From Cyathus striatus (lineage: Eukaryota; Basidiomycota; Agaricomycetes; Agaricales; Nidulariaceae), in contig JAOVFP010000005.1 of assembly GCA_025738555.1 (NCBI GenBank), forward strand, positions 2,294,001 through 2,358,000: 64,000 bases of DNA, in the 5' to 3' direction. The position numbers and the translations under genes were made by a program. Below, piece by piece: positions 10,476 through 22,347 of this stretch; positions within the stretch are counted from its first letter, which is position 1, and every line of letters starts with the position of its first letter. The notes beneath the pieces are model-generated. The model was given only the letters and a program-made list of their open reading frames with translations, did not search any database and had not been told where the DNA came from.

Positions 10476-13294
10476 ATGGATACTGAAAAAGACAAAGCCA
10501 TACAAGTATCTCCTGGTGCACTTTTAATGTCAGCAGCTCTCTTTCTTCAGCACTTTGAAGCAACGAATGTGTGAATGGACATTAACAATGCAATTCTACT
10601 ATATGAAGCAGCCACCTTATCCTTCAAGCCTGTCTCTCCAAATTATTTGATTGGTGTTTACAAGGCCAGAATAGTGTATCTGGAATGTTTTGGCCTTCTC
10701 AACAATCTGGAAGATATTGACTTTGCTATTCAAAATTTCCAAGAAGCTGTTTCTTCCACTAATCTAAGTGACAATATTGAGCTTTCGACAATACTGGGTG
10801 ACCTTTCAAATGCATACTTTTATCAATTTGAACAAATCAGAAAATCAAATGATATTGATGAAGCCATTACAATCCAAAGGTGTGCTATAGAGCTCACTTC
10901 TAAAGAGAACAGGTTCTACATGCATTGGCTTAATAACCTTGGTGTTACACCACAACATTGCTTCCAACATAACAGTAATATAAAGGACTTAGAAGAAGGA
11001 ATTGAATTACAGAAGAAAGCCATAAAGCTGACACCAGAAAGCAATCCACAGTTACTTGTGAAACAGCTTAATAATTTTGTAGCATCTATCCAGTCATACT
11101 TCAAAGGAACTGGCAATCTGAAAGATCTGGAAGAAGCCATACCACTGCAACAGTGAGCTATAGATCTCATCAATGACAGCAATGTGAACAAGGCTGTCTA
11201 TTTTTCCAATCTAGGAAACATTCTTCAGTGCAAATTCAATTTTGAAGGCAAAATAGATAACATTAACTGGGCAATTGACATGCAACAGAAGGCTGTTAAC
11301 CACTCTGATGCTCAGCAGGATTCTAGTCACTCAAGCTAACTCAATAACCTAGCAAATTGTCTAGTTTGTTGATATGACTGTCTTGGGAATATTGAAGACT
11401 TAGCTGAAGGAATTAAGATGCAAAGAAAGGCTGTACAGCTAAAGGTGCAAAAGCATGCTGAATATGCAAGACATCACAACAACCTAGGCACCTCTCTTAT
11501 CCAATGGTATGAATATACTGGAAATTTAGATGATATAAATGAAGCTGTGCTTGTTCTACATAAAGTGGTAGAAAGTCTTGAAGATAAATCCACAGAGTAT
11601 GCCATGTACCTAGGAAACCTTGGAACTGCGCTGCAGTGCCAATTTGAGCATACATTCCACCTCAATGATATAGAGGAGACTATTGCAGTGTTGCAGCAAG
11701 GTCTCAGTCTTATTCTGGAGAGTGCAGTGAACTACATTAACCATTTAGAGTCTCGGGAGGGCATATCAGGATTACTTTGAGCAAACTGGGAGTCTTAAAG
11801 ACCTTGATGAAGCTGTAACATTGCAACAACAAGCTGTCAACCTCACTTCCAAGTCAAGTCCTTCCCTTTTGGCATACTTGGGAAACTTGGGAAACACCAT
11901 CTGGTGTCATATGTTATGAGCCAATGATCCTACTGGAATTGATTGTGTTATTGAAGTTCACCAAAGGGCAGTTGATCTTACACCAGATGGGCACCCAGAT
12001 CTTCCAAACCACCTACACAACCTTGCCAACTTGCTCCACCACTGTTGTGAAAATGGAGGAATGCTCAAAAGTATTGACCTTACAATTAGTGTTCAGAAAC
12101 ATGCTATTTCACTGACATCTGATGATAACCCTGAGCTTTCACAGAGGTTAGAAACACTTGGATTAATTTATTGTTGCTGATTGGACAACACTGATGTGGA
12201 CAAAGATCTTGAAAAGGTGATCTCTATCTTCAAAAAGGTCACTCAGCTTACTCTGGAGCAGCATTTGACTAGATGGAGCAAATTCCACACACTTGCTGTT
12301 TTAATTGGATGTCACTTTCATGGAAGTGGAAAGCAGGAGCATATTGAAGAAGCTATATTGTGTTATCAATCTGCAGCTTTCAGTACCTTGGGCTTGCCAT
12401 TAAACAGGATTAAGAGTGCTTGACACTGGGCAAAGACATACATGGTGTATGTCAGTCATGATCCTGATCATCTTCTTGAAGCATATGATCTAGCATTTCA
12501 GCTTCTGCCACAGACAGTTTGGCTAGGGTATATGATCAAAGGATGCCATGACCAGTTGAAGGATATAGTAGACTTGTCAAATGAAGCTGCTGCAGTTGCA
12601 ATATCTTCTGGTGAACTAGAGAAGGGGCTCTGATGGTTGGAACAGGGAAGGTGCATAGTTTGGAGCCAGCTCAGTAGCCTTCAGCACCCTGTAGATGCTG
12701 TGTGAGAAAAAGAACCAGAGTTAGTGGAGGATCTACTCCCTGTATCTATGCAACTACAAGCTGCCAGTTCACACATTGAGGATGAAAAAGTTATGTCCAA
12801 TATGATGCAAAAAATATCCATTCAAGCACAAGTTTGAGAACATCAGAGGGTTGCAGAAGGGTGGCAATCCTTGCTCAATCATACTTGCAATATTCCCATA
12901 TTTCAAAATTTCTTGCATCCTTTTTCTCTCTCCAGTCATAATTTGTCTGAGCTGCCAGGGCCAGTGGTGGTTGTAAACATCCACCTCATGCACTGTGATG
13001 CTCTAGTACTGGATAACAAAAAAACACACATCATGCACATTCCACTCCCAAATTTCTTGGTGGAAATTGCTCAGAAGTTGCTCAAAATATTAAATTAAAC
13101 ATTCATCAACAACAATGTTCAGATGTGAGACTCACACGGTGGACAGCCTGTTCATTCTAAGGCCACTCCCAAAGGACTGAAGTTGATTCTGAAAGAATTA
13201 TGGATCACAGTGGTGCAACTGATTTTAAATGCACTTGGGCTCATGGTGTGTTATATTACAAATGTATCTCTGTTGGCAACATATTGTTAAACAC
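10476..13294 (+). pseudogene. TPR-CHAT gene, 5' (TPR) part
   Basis: From ATG 10,476 the frame encodes at least eight tandem tetratricopeptide-like repeats with the recurring pattern NL-DI-EAI-LQ-AI-L (10,575-12,630). A linker before the CHAT domain (12,780-13,098) follows, then the first CHAT strand with LILKELWITVVQL (13,170-13,250) before an intron donor at about 13,256. In-frame TGA stops at TPR arginine positions (for example 11,155 and 11,371) are explained by CGA to TGA. TPR-CHAT proteins are caspase-like peptidase relatives, common and expanded in basidiomycetes. The gene continues across the inserted element at 15,802. It is dead through multiple stops. A lost 5' exon is possible because the upstream sequence ends as an intron acceptor would. 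Confidence 0.8.
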
Positions 13295-13302
13295 TTTTGT
13301 AG

Positions 13303-15793
13303 GGGCCTACAGATTTTAACATTGCCCTATATTTTGACATTGCCTGAGTGGCATTGCATGGACATTGCCTGACATTGCATATTTAATTTTGGCATTGCAA
13401 TGGCATTGCTTGGTGAGGTCCTGTGTTTGAGTCTTGCTTGTGCACATGCTTAGTAATAAATCCGATAAATTAGTATTATTTCACAATGAAAAATGTACCT
13501 TGCATTCATATAATATATATTAGCACTTGATAAGGAATATGAGCCACATATAACAGGGTATAACTTATAATCTCAGTGAAATAAGTTGGAAATAAGTATT
13601 TTTTTCCTTTGTACACAACATTTCTACTCTAGACAGCTTGTAGTTTAGTAAATACATGATATATAAAAATAGAAGTAAAGATTTGGTAGAGATACATGCA
13701 CTCTGCTCATTTTTATACTAGCAGTAGAAATTGTTGAAAATCAGATTTTGACATTGCCTTTTGAGAATTGATGTTGCTTGGCATTGCTGGAGGTTGCCTG
13801 GCATTGCTTGACATTTCCTGGTGTTGCCATGACATTGCTGTGATGTTGCCAATTTAAATCTTTTTGTTAGATTTGGTGTTGCTGTGATGTTGCCTGACAT
13901 TGCTTGACATTGCCTCTGATGTTGCTGGAGGTTCATTTTTCCCACTCCCTCCACCCTGTTTTTGTTTATATTTGTATGCAGTGTTCATCCCATCCATCAC
14001 TTGATCAAGCACCCCTCCTCATTGCTGCAGCACATATCAAACTTCCTTGTGATCATACTCAGCAGTGAGCAAGTTTTTTCTTATTTTGTAGCTCAATTCT
14101 TTTTCATTTTCTTCAATTATTTTTGCATCATCTAATATAAATTATGACATATGTATCAGTGGGGATCACCAATTGGGCATGTCACACACCTGTCACACAG
14201 TCACATGCCCTCCAGTATTGACCCAGTAGAATAACTTTTCATACACACTATCTACATCTTTCAAATAAATTGCATATTGGACACTTATATATGTTCTTTT
14301 AGGATATGTAATCGAATTATTTTATACTCTACTATGATTTCCATAAATTGGCATATAGCACCAACTCCCTGCTAAAATAGGCATCAAAACAGTATTTTTG
14401 CATCTTTAATTCAGATTTAAACTATCTTGTACTGCATCATTGGTAACATATGTTCAAAAAAGCAATTGTAAAAATGTATTGACTCAGAATTTCGAAAAAA
14501 AAATCAGAAGTATGTAATCTTGCAGTGAATAGTGCCATATCTCACTTTAAAAGTGCAAAATTAAAAATTCGGGCTTAAATATTTTGTACTCATATGTGAA
14601 CTGAGTATTATTTGTCACTACAGCTAGGTGAAAAAATGTGATTTAGAGAAACAGATGTAGTTACAAGTTTTGCCCTGCCAAAGAGCATGGGAAAGTACTA
14701 CAGTATTCACTTAATGGGTGAGTCAACTTTGCCATAGACTGCAATTCTCTTTTAAATAACAAGTATTATGCATAATAACACAGTAGATTCAATGAATTGC
14801 AACCAGGTAATTTGTAATATGTGTAAATCTTTAGTATAATCATGGTATAATGCAATGATTCTGCATAAAGAGGCATAAAATCAGTCTTCCTGCATCTAGT
14901 CACCAGCATTTTACTTGTTTGACTGAGGTCCCATAACAAAAAATACATAATTAAATACAGAGAACAAAACTATTAACTTATATTCTCCAGAAAACTTTCT
15001 TTACATTTGAATCATGCATGTTAGATGACATTATCTTATAGTATAAGTCACAAAATAAATATTCAGTTTCAACAGTTTAATTCTCCTGTTTTTACTGAAT
15101 TATTTTTGTCACTGACACCAGCTGTAAAATTGGGATTCTGTGAAGCTACTGAGGATGCAATGCCGCTCTGCCAAAGAGCATGGGAAAATATTGTGGAATG
15201 GTGCATAAATACTTAAACATAAATGGGACATGTATAATAGTATTACAGAACAAAAATAATGAAGAGAAACACCCAAGATTCTACATTACTGTACCAGTTT
15301 TGTCTTGGGTCAAGAATTTGGGCGCGTGACATCACACTCAACACCATATAGGGATTGGTGATCCCCAGTATCAGTCAATATTTCACTATGTAATTATGGT
15401 AATAAAGATATGAAAAATGTGAATTAGACACATTTTTTAAAATCTTTCACTGTAACATGTACCATACTTTGTAAAGTAAGATGACTCTATATTGTAGTAT
15501 AAATAATAGACTATGTGTTTGTGTAAGAAAATTATCAAAAGTGTGAAAGAAAGCATGGGAAACAATGAGCAGGAGGCGGCCAATGGTGATACATGTGTGA
15601 AATTCCAAAAGGGAGGGACGGGAGACATTGACTCGCGGTCGAAATCTGTTAGCGAGGGTGTGGGAACAAATCGATCGCAAGCACTTAAAACTTTGGCATT
15701 TCTGTGACGTTGCCGTGCAAGAATTGACGTTGCCTCACTGGCAACGTCACGGCAACGTCAAAATACAGGGCAACGTCAAATTCTAGTAGCCCC
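13303..15793. mobile_element. hAT-like non-autonomous element inside the CHAT gene
   Basis: Flanked by the 8-bp duplication TTTTGTAG (13,295-13,302) / TTTCGTAG (15,794-15,801), identical except for one CpG to TpG change. Terminal inverted repeats of about 40 bp contain ACRTTGCCCTRTATTTTGAC, where R is A in the left arm and G in the right. Subterminal regions carry many copies of TTGACRTTGCC-like motifs on both strands. No transposase. The target is the last 8 bases of a CHAT intron, so the splice acceptor AG is duplicated. Another element (14,160-15,367) is nested inside. Confidence 0.8.
14160..15367. mobile_element. Nested TIR element inside the 13.3-kb insertion
   Basis: Inverted ends TGGGGATCACCAAT at 14,160 and its complement ending at 15,367, flanked by GTATCAG (14,153-14,159 and 15,368-15,374; eight bases if the ambiguous T is counted). 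The 7-8 bp duplication suggests hAT. A/T-rich interior with no gene recognised. The left end is CpG-poor. The right end keeps CpGs such as GGGCGCGTGACATC. Confidence 0.65.
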
Positions 15794-15801
15794 TTTCGTA
15801 G

Positions 15802-16624
15802 GACTCTGAAGATCGTTTATCCACAGAGAATAAGCGCAGAATTTGGTGGTGTCCAACAGGACTACTGACCTTCCTTCCTCTTCATGCAGCAGGACTGTAC
15901 GACATACCCGGAGGACCAAATTGCTCAGACTTCGTCGTTTCTTCCTACATTCCTAATGTCAGCGCCTTATTCAAAAAAAATTGGAAGAACGATAGGCTCT
16001 TCCAAAAGACTGCTAGCAATAGGCCAGAGCAAGGTAAAAGCTTTTCCTTTCTTATCCGAACCCCCGAACGCCATAAATGAAATCGAAGCTGTGCGCAATA
16101 TCTTCGACCAAAAGCAAATACAAGCCAATGTGCTAATCGAAGAAGTAACTGTTTCTTCTGTACTGGAAATAATGGGTGAATATCACTGGATTCATCTCGC
16201 ATGCTACGCAAGTCAAGAACAAAATCCGCCTACAAAAAGTGGATTCTATTTAAATGACGGACAGTTAACGATCGGAGAGTTGATTCAGAAATCATTACCT
16301 CAGGCAGAGTTCGCGTTTTTATCTGCGTGTCAGACGAGTACAGGAGATCAAGAACTGTCCGAAGAAGCGGTTCATCTCGCCGCTAGGATGCTGGCTGCAG
16401 GTTATGGAGGTGTGGTTGCTACAATGTGGTCTATATCGGACGAGTACGCACCTGTGGTTGCGCAAGTGGTGTACTCATATTTGTTGGATGAGAAGAATAA
16501 AGTAGAAGGGAATGTTTCCCCAGCAGAAGCACTTCATCATGCGATTAAGGGCGTGCGAAATGAATATGGCGACGAAGAAATGGCTTTATTGTCTTGGGTT
16601 CCTTACATTCATATGGGTCTCTGA
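15802..16624 (+). pseudogene. CHAT-domain 3' exon of the split TPR-CHAT gene
   Basis: Starting at the acceptor, the frame reads RRIWWCPTG...FLPLHAAG, a hallmark strand of fungal CHAT proteins, then a frameshift at an eight-A run (15,973-15,980), then an open frame to the stop at 16,624. One base fewer in that run would make a single frame, so either a mutation or a homopolymer error is possible. The catalytic Cys is present (LSACQT, TGT 16,328), but the position of the catalytic His in HLAC-H is Tyr (TAC 16,205). CpG is normal here, unlike the 5' half. The exon is cut from its TPR half by 2.5 kb of transposon. It ends 92 bp before the convergent MFS gene. Confidence 0.8.
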
Positions 16625-16716
16625 TTATACTGTAACTCTGTACTGTAGGCGTGCATTCTATTGTAAATGTGAAGTGAGGATCGTTGATATACCTGAATTA
16701 TTGCAGTGGATAGTAA

Positions 16717-19021
16717 CTATATTCTTCCAACAAGCCTCCGCAAAACAAAATATCTCGAAAGGCACATCAACCCGACACCAACCAACACACACGATCCTAA
16801 TAAACAATTCAAAAAGTCGAAATCAAAATCCAATTTCACTCGTACAAATCACATACCAGCGTAATACCCAACGGCTTCAAAACCACCGGTCGCGGTATTA
16901 ATTTGTCCAGAAATCGGCGGCCCAGCCAGCGCACCGATAGCCAAAATACTCATATACATCCCAATCCGACGACCCACATCGCCAACCTCGCCAAAGTCCA
17001 TCATGGGATTTGAGAGCAAGGATACGTATGCACCAGAACAGAACCTATTTGGACGTTATAAGTATAGAGCTTTAAAGTTTAGAACTAAAATGTTACCCGT
17101 AAATGACGGTAACGGCAATGAGTGCTCGTTCAGTCCTGGCAAATGGCCAGGCGTAGGTTAATATTCCTGCTGCAGCTGTGAACGGAATCATCACATTCAT
17201 AGGTCCTAAAAATCCCCTGAGTAAACCAATGATACTCGACAGACAGTAATATATACCTATTCGGTCACAGAGTAAACCACCAGTATATCTTCCAAATAAA
17301 GAGCTAGCGTTTCCAATAGCGATGAAATAGAATGAAAAATCGTTTGAAATTCCTATTGACGTTGCGCTCACACCCACGTAAGTTAACACTAAAAGTGTTA
17401 GTCGGACGGTACCCATCTGAGCTATAAATTCTGCTCGTACCTGTGTATAACCCCAAGAAAGTGACGAGCGAAGACAAGCAGTATGTCGTATATGCCGCCG
17501 ACTTGAACGCTTTAAGGTTTAATAATCCACCGGATACATGTTTAGGAGGCAGTCTCCGTTTCATGATCTGCAGTCCTACCGTCAACCTGACGCCAAAAGA
17601 AGTCCATCAAATAAACTTACGATATTGGCTAAACCGACAGTAAATATAAGAATGAACCCAATAATCCTAATTGTCCACTTAAACCTAAACCAGCAGCTGT
17701 GTCAGTCATAGTAATCGTAATGTTAAATTTGGTGACGTACCCTACAATCGGCAATAGATTCTTAGTCGCAATAGGGAGGACTGTTCCACCGAGTGATGAG
17801 CCAACCGCTACGAAACCCATTGCCAGCCCTCGTCTCTTTTTGAACCAATGTGCGATAACGGCTGTGGTGGGCCCGAAAATCCCACCGCATGCAAGCTACA
17901 AAATAATAATCAGAAAAAAGAAAAGCTGTGGATGAGTGAACATACCCCCACTGCGATTCCTTGACACAACACAAATTGCCAATATACTTTACATTCCGCC
18001 GTCAGGAACGTCGATAATATCAGTAAGGCACTGGAGCTGAGGAATATGGTGCGGGTATATCCTAGGTCGAAGAGCCTTCCGACGACGAGTGATGGAAAAA
18101 ATACGAGTGAATACTATATGATATCCATTTGATTAAGTTTCGGAACGCATCGAAGTCGTGGAAGACGGTATACCTGTAGAGATCCTATCCACGCTCTGAA
18201 AGAAAGTAAATATGGAACTCGGAGCAAGAACGAGAAAAAGAATAGAGAACTTACATGCTGGACGGAGAAGTATCGCTTAGTATGGTCTGTTCGTAATAAC
18301 CTTGGAATACCTAAGTCAAAATCGTACCGGTTAGCCATCGGCTGGTGGAATATGGCGGTACGGATATAGTTCGGAATGCTAAACTCACCCCCCAGGAATT
18401 CACATATCCGAATCTGTAAAAATAGATTAGATTAGTCTTTGTCAGATGATGATTCTTTTCGGACGGGGTTCCGATGTATTTTTGTTTGCTGACTAGTCCC
18501 TCCGTCGGAGGAATGTTCGCCCATTTGCCCTCCAGTCCAGAGACAAGAAAACCGACGAGAAATGTGCACAGAAGAGAAAGAAGAGAGATACTCACGTGGA
18601 AAATGTGTTGCACATTCCCTGTTTCCGCAGAATCACCGCGTAAGATCAAGCCGGCGGATGGACAATTGGAGAGAACGGAAGGAAAACAGATCATAGGAGC
18701 AGAGTACGTCAGGAAGTCTTTCAAAAGATCAAAGAGATCGAAAGAACTCACCCCAAAGACGATTAGCCATGCTCTGAAACCACCATCTGGGTAATCGTCT
18801 TCTGCAGTCTTTTCCTCTCCATTGACCACTTCAGCCTCAACCTTTCCCTCTTTCCCCCTCAACTCTACACTGCTTGCTTTGCTGCTGTGTTTTTCGCTGC
18901 GACCCAGATGGGTTTCTTCATGAGCTGATGTTGATCGTTGTATAGAAATTGTGATGTCGTCATCTAGAGCTTCGCTTTTCGAAGTTTGGTGTGCTAATGC
19001 AAGGGAGGATGGAAGAGACAT
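16717..19021 (-). CDS. MFS transporter, monocarboxylate-permease type
   Basis: A complete 12-exon gene can be traced. Exons: 19021-18752, 18618-18596, 18413-18389, 18310-18255, 18195-18174, 18113-17946, 17895-17741, 17684-17621, 17567-17441, 17388-17097, 17044-16857, 16796-16717. Together they make 1,470 nt (489 codons plus stop) with every junction GT-AG and in frame. An acidic cytosolic N-terminus ends in DDYPDGGFRAWLIVFG, the motif that opens TM1 of the fungal MCT/Mch family. Later segments carry FGYVNSWGVFQ, GRLFDLGYTR, FKKRRGLAMG and GGLLCDRIG, as in 12-TM major facilitators. Substrate cannot be told; relatives carry monocarboxylates or riboflavin. Three micro-exons of 22-25 nt are unusual. 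Convergent with the CHAT exon, and a decayed partial copy lies at 1,886-2,245. Confidence 0.88.
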
Positions 19022-20061
19022 CGAGGACTAGTGTACTTTAGTTTAGTGTAAGGCACGGTTTAAATATGTCTTGCGTTAGGACACCTTCGGCCTACTAAGA
19101 GCGGAGGACGAGAGCGGAGGTCAAGAGTAGAGGAGAGAACCCCCGTATAGAAAAGGAGAAGGGAATGGTAGTTGACTAAGAGTAGAGGACGAGAGCGGAG
19201 GAGACAAGCTCCCTATAGAAAAGGAGAAGGGAAGGGTTAGGCCGCGACGTTCCCTGGGAGGGATGGGTTGATTGGTAGTCAGCGGCCCTTACTGTATTTA
19301 TAGAAACTTAAGTTGTTAAAACTTTGAAAGCCTTCGGCATACAAATTGTATCAAGTGGCGGTTGCTTGTAAGCGTATGAAGGCGTAGCCGCATTCCGCGG
19401 CGTACAAGCCTTTTTGATCGCTTCTGATTTCCATCATATCTCTCGTTTTAGGACCAAATATTACAAGGTTACAAAGCTGCTTATACATATCTTTGTAAGA
19501 CTGGCTGAGAATCCGTTGTTGCTTCTATTAAGTTCTAATGAATCTTGGCTTGAAATGATCGTGCGCTACTTCTCCCTACTTTCGCAAATTCAACTTTGTA
19601 TTATACTTAGTGGCCTGTGCCGGGAAAATCTTCCCTCGCTGAGAAAAATACTCCTCAAATGATCGACCCTGATTTCACGTACGTAAATAGGTCACCGTCA
19701 TACTCAGTAACCTTTACAAAATAACTTCTTCAATATCAATGTTATTGATTTCATAAGGAAGAGACTCATCACAAGACTTCTGTGAATGTCAGTCACATTA
19801 AAAATGAGTCGTTCAAATAATCATAGGTCAGGCGTAGGTTCGATGATCACGATATACATGCCATAATACTTATTAATCTTCATTTCTGTCGAGTCGAGTC
19901 CTGGAGATTCGAGAACAAAGTATAGAAATGCTTGTAACTGAATGAATTGGGATAAGCTCTCGCAATTTTTTCAGCAATTTACCTTGAAACTGAATATGGA
20001 ACGGGAATTATAAAAAGAGAGTTGATTTCCAAGATTTAAAGACTTGAAGCTTGAATATTGA
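19022..20061. other. Intergenic region upstream of the MFS gene
   Basis: No gene. 19,095-19,240 holds two direct copies of an about 75-bp unit (AGAGYRGAGGACGAGAGCGG ... ATAGAAAAGGAGAAGGGAA) just upstream of the MFS start. It could be promoter sequence for the divergent MFS and F-box genes; no defined site is recognisable. Confidence 0.5.
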
Positions 20062-22003
20062 ATGCTCAAACTTGAAATGGACAAGGTGAACATATGGCAT
20101 ACTCAACTACTTATATTCTCATTTTTCATGCTTATACCGCTGGCAAATTGTCAAGACACATCAAATTCACTCGGAATTTCGTCCCTGGTATTAACGAATG
20201 ATCGACCTTCAGAAGAGCAGCTGAATCATGTCCAAGCTCTCAGAGACGAAACAAGGCTATCAATTGCCGAGCTTGAACATTAAATAGAACGTCTACATGT
20301 GCAACTGCAAGCTCTTAAAATGAGAAAGAGCGAGCTCTGTGACAAACTTCAATCTTATGACACCATCGCCTCACCAATACGTCAACTTCTGTTTGATATT
20401 TTAGCTACTATATTCTCCCATCTACTCGACTCTTACGAGTCATCGCAATATTTTAATAATGCTGGAATAGAGCCGAAGCTAATACTAAATCTCTGTCATG
20501 TTTGCAGAAGTTGGCGAGACGCCTCCCTTGACATGCCATTTCGCTGGAAAGAATGATGGCCAAGTAATGATACAACGAGCTACATGAATGCCATCACTCA
20601 TAAAGTTTTGGATGACTCATACCAATAGCTTTCCAGTGAATGTCAGTCTATATTTTAAAAATGCCGGAGTCGAAATAGAAATACCACTCGCAAAATTACT
20701 TCTTACCACTGTTGTTCACTTTTCTCAAAGAATTGGTGGGTTAGGGGTTTACTGCCACGGTTCAGGCACCGATGCATGCATCTTGGAAAATCTCGTCGGC
20801 CAGACCCCTTCCAATTTTCCAAACCTCACATGGCTTAACTTGAGCTGTAACAGATGCATTCAAGTAGATATTAACGTCGACCTTTTCAAGAATGCTCCAA
20901 ACTTGTACAATCTAGACATTTACACAAGCGGATTACTATCATTCGAAAAATCCTTCATAATTCAATATGAAAACCTGAAACATGTTATTATTGATTCGGA
21001 ACTTGATATTTTATATTTCAGAAACTTGTTGTCAATGCTTCCAAATATACAAGAGGCATCTTTCACCCTAAAGCCCTACACCGAAGAAATCCAGCTTCTG
21101 GATATGCCATTAAAGCCCATAACTCTTGAACACTAACTCATTTAGAAAATTTCTCCCATGGAGGGTCATTCACCTGTGATATTCTCGGGGATTTTGAATT
21201 CCCACTGCTACGGACAGTGAATCTCTCTGTCAGGAGAAAGGTTTATGGGCGGCACGAGGATTTAGCTACCAAGATCCAACGAGTTCCGCTACTGCTTCAT
21301 GAATGCAGAAACATATCCACAAGATGTTGCTGACATAGTTGAAAAATTGCACTCAATGCTAGCTAGAATGCCAAACATTACAGTACTCGAGTTTTCTGTT
21401 GTAAAATCCTGGGATTGCAAATACTGTAGACTTTCGACCAACTGTTCGCGAGATTTTGGCGTGACGGCCATGAACAGTTGCACCCTCTGTTCATGGCTCT
21501 TTGTAATGTGTGACGAAATGTTTATCTGTTCGTGAGAATTTTCGCAAGTGAAGCGAGCTGCCGAAAAATAGACCCTAACTTCTATTCAAATCGGATATAC
21601 CACTGTTCAAATTGCTCTGTGATGCGTGATTAATGAGACATCTGTTCAAGTTCAAAGTGTCGTGTGATGCGTGACTGAACAGTTGGTCGAAAGTCTATAG
21701 TACCATCCTAGAGAGGCTTATCAGATGCTCACAATAAAACCTAGCAGTTCCTGTCTTCTTCCAAATCTAAAGCATTTGACCTTTCTACTCCCATTTAGTA
21801 ATGATCTGCGTGATCACTGTGAAATACTCGCTTTGTTGGTTTCTTCGCGGGTGAAGGGGAACAAATTAGGCGGCATTCTTGAATCTATTGGGTTTAAGCT
21901 TCTAAAGTATGCAGCCAAGTCCACTGAGCTGTGACAAACTATTTTGTTGGCACTAGAGCCATTTTTGTCGATGGGACTTCAGGTTTTCTTTGATTTCATA
22001 TAA
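20062..22003 (+). pseudogene. F-box protein gene, decayed, with MITE insertion
   Basis: Short first exon MLKLEMDK, intron 20,086-20,155, then a coiled coil (HVQALRDETRLSIAELEH) followed by a TAA where the paralogue at 47.4 kb has CAA. The F-box follows: SPIRQLLFDILATIFSHLL ... LCHVCRSWRDAS, the standard basidiomycete coiled-coil/F-box start. Then come leucine-rich repeat-like segments (20,640-21,136) and a C-terminal part (21,299-21,420, resuming 21,703-21,934) with LPNLKHLTFLLPF. F-box proteins recruit substrates to SCF ubiquitin ligases. The C-terminal part is split by a MITE, and several stops show it is no longer functional. Confidence 0.7.
21424..21700. mobile_element. MITE with TA target duplication, copy 1
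   Basis: 277 bp flanked by TA. Inverted ends CTGTAGACTTTCGACCAACT and CTATAGACTTTCGACCAACT. It lies inside the F-box C-terminal coding region. TA duplication and small size suggest a Tc1/mariner-type MITE. The core shares GTGAAGCGAGC and GACATCTGTTC with copy 2. Confidence 0.75.
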
Positions 22004-22071
22004 TCCTACTTAATCAAATTTGAAAGTAGCACTCAGGTAACAGAACCAGGACAGTCAGCACTTACCTAGTA

Positions 22072-22344
22072 CTGTACCAATATGACCATGTGTTTGGCAC
22101 TTTTCAGCATGACAACCATGAACACTTCAACCTTCTGTTCGAAGGGCTGTGTGAAGTGTGACAAAAATTGTAACTGTTCATTGAAATTTATGTGAGTGAA
22201 GCGAGCCACCCGAAATTCAACCTTAACCTCAAATTTTTGTTGTACCTCTGTTCAAACAGCTCCGTGACACGTGACAAACAGGACATCTGTTCCTGTTCAT
22301 GGCCCTGTGTGATGCATCACTGAACACATGGTCTATTGGTACAG
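22072..22344. mobile_element. MITE with TA target duplication, copy 2
   Basis: 273 bp flanked by TA. Inverted ends CTGTACCAATATGACCATGT and CTGTACCAATAGACCATGT. The core matches copy 1 in order but is diverged, and the terminal sequence is different. Its right TA overlaps the TAA duplication of the next element. Confidence 0.7.
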
Positions 22345-22347
22345 TAA

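Noticed and set aside
15597..15801. The TTGACGTTGCC-rich stretch before the CHAT exon as a promoter
   Set aside because: It is the right terminal inverted repeat of the hAT-like element, mirrored at 13,303.
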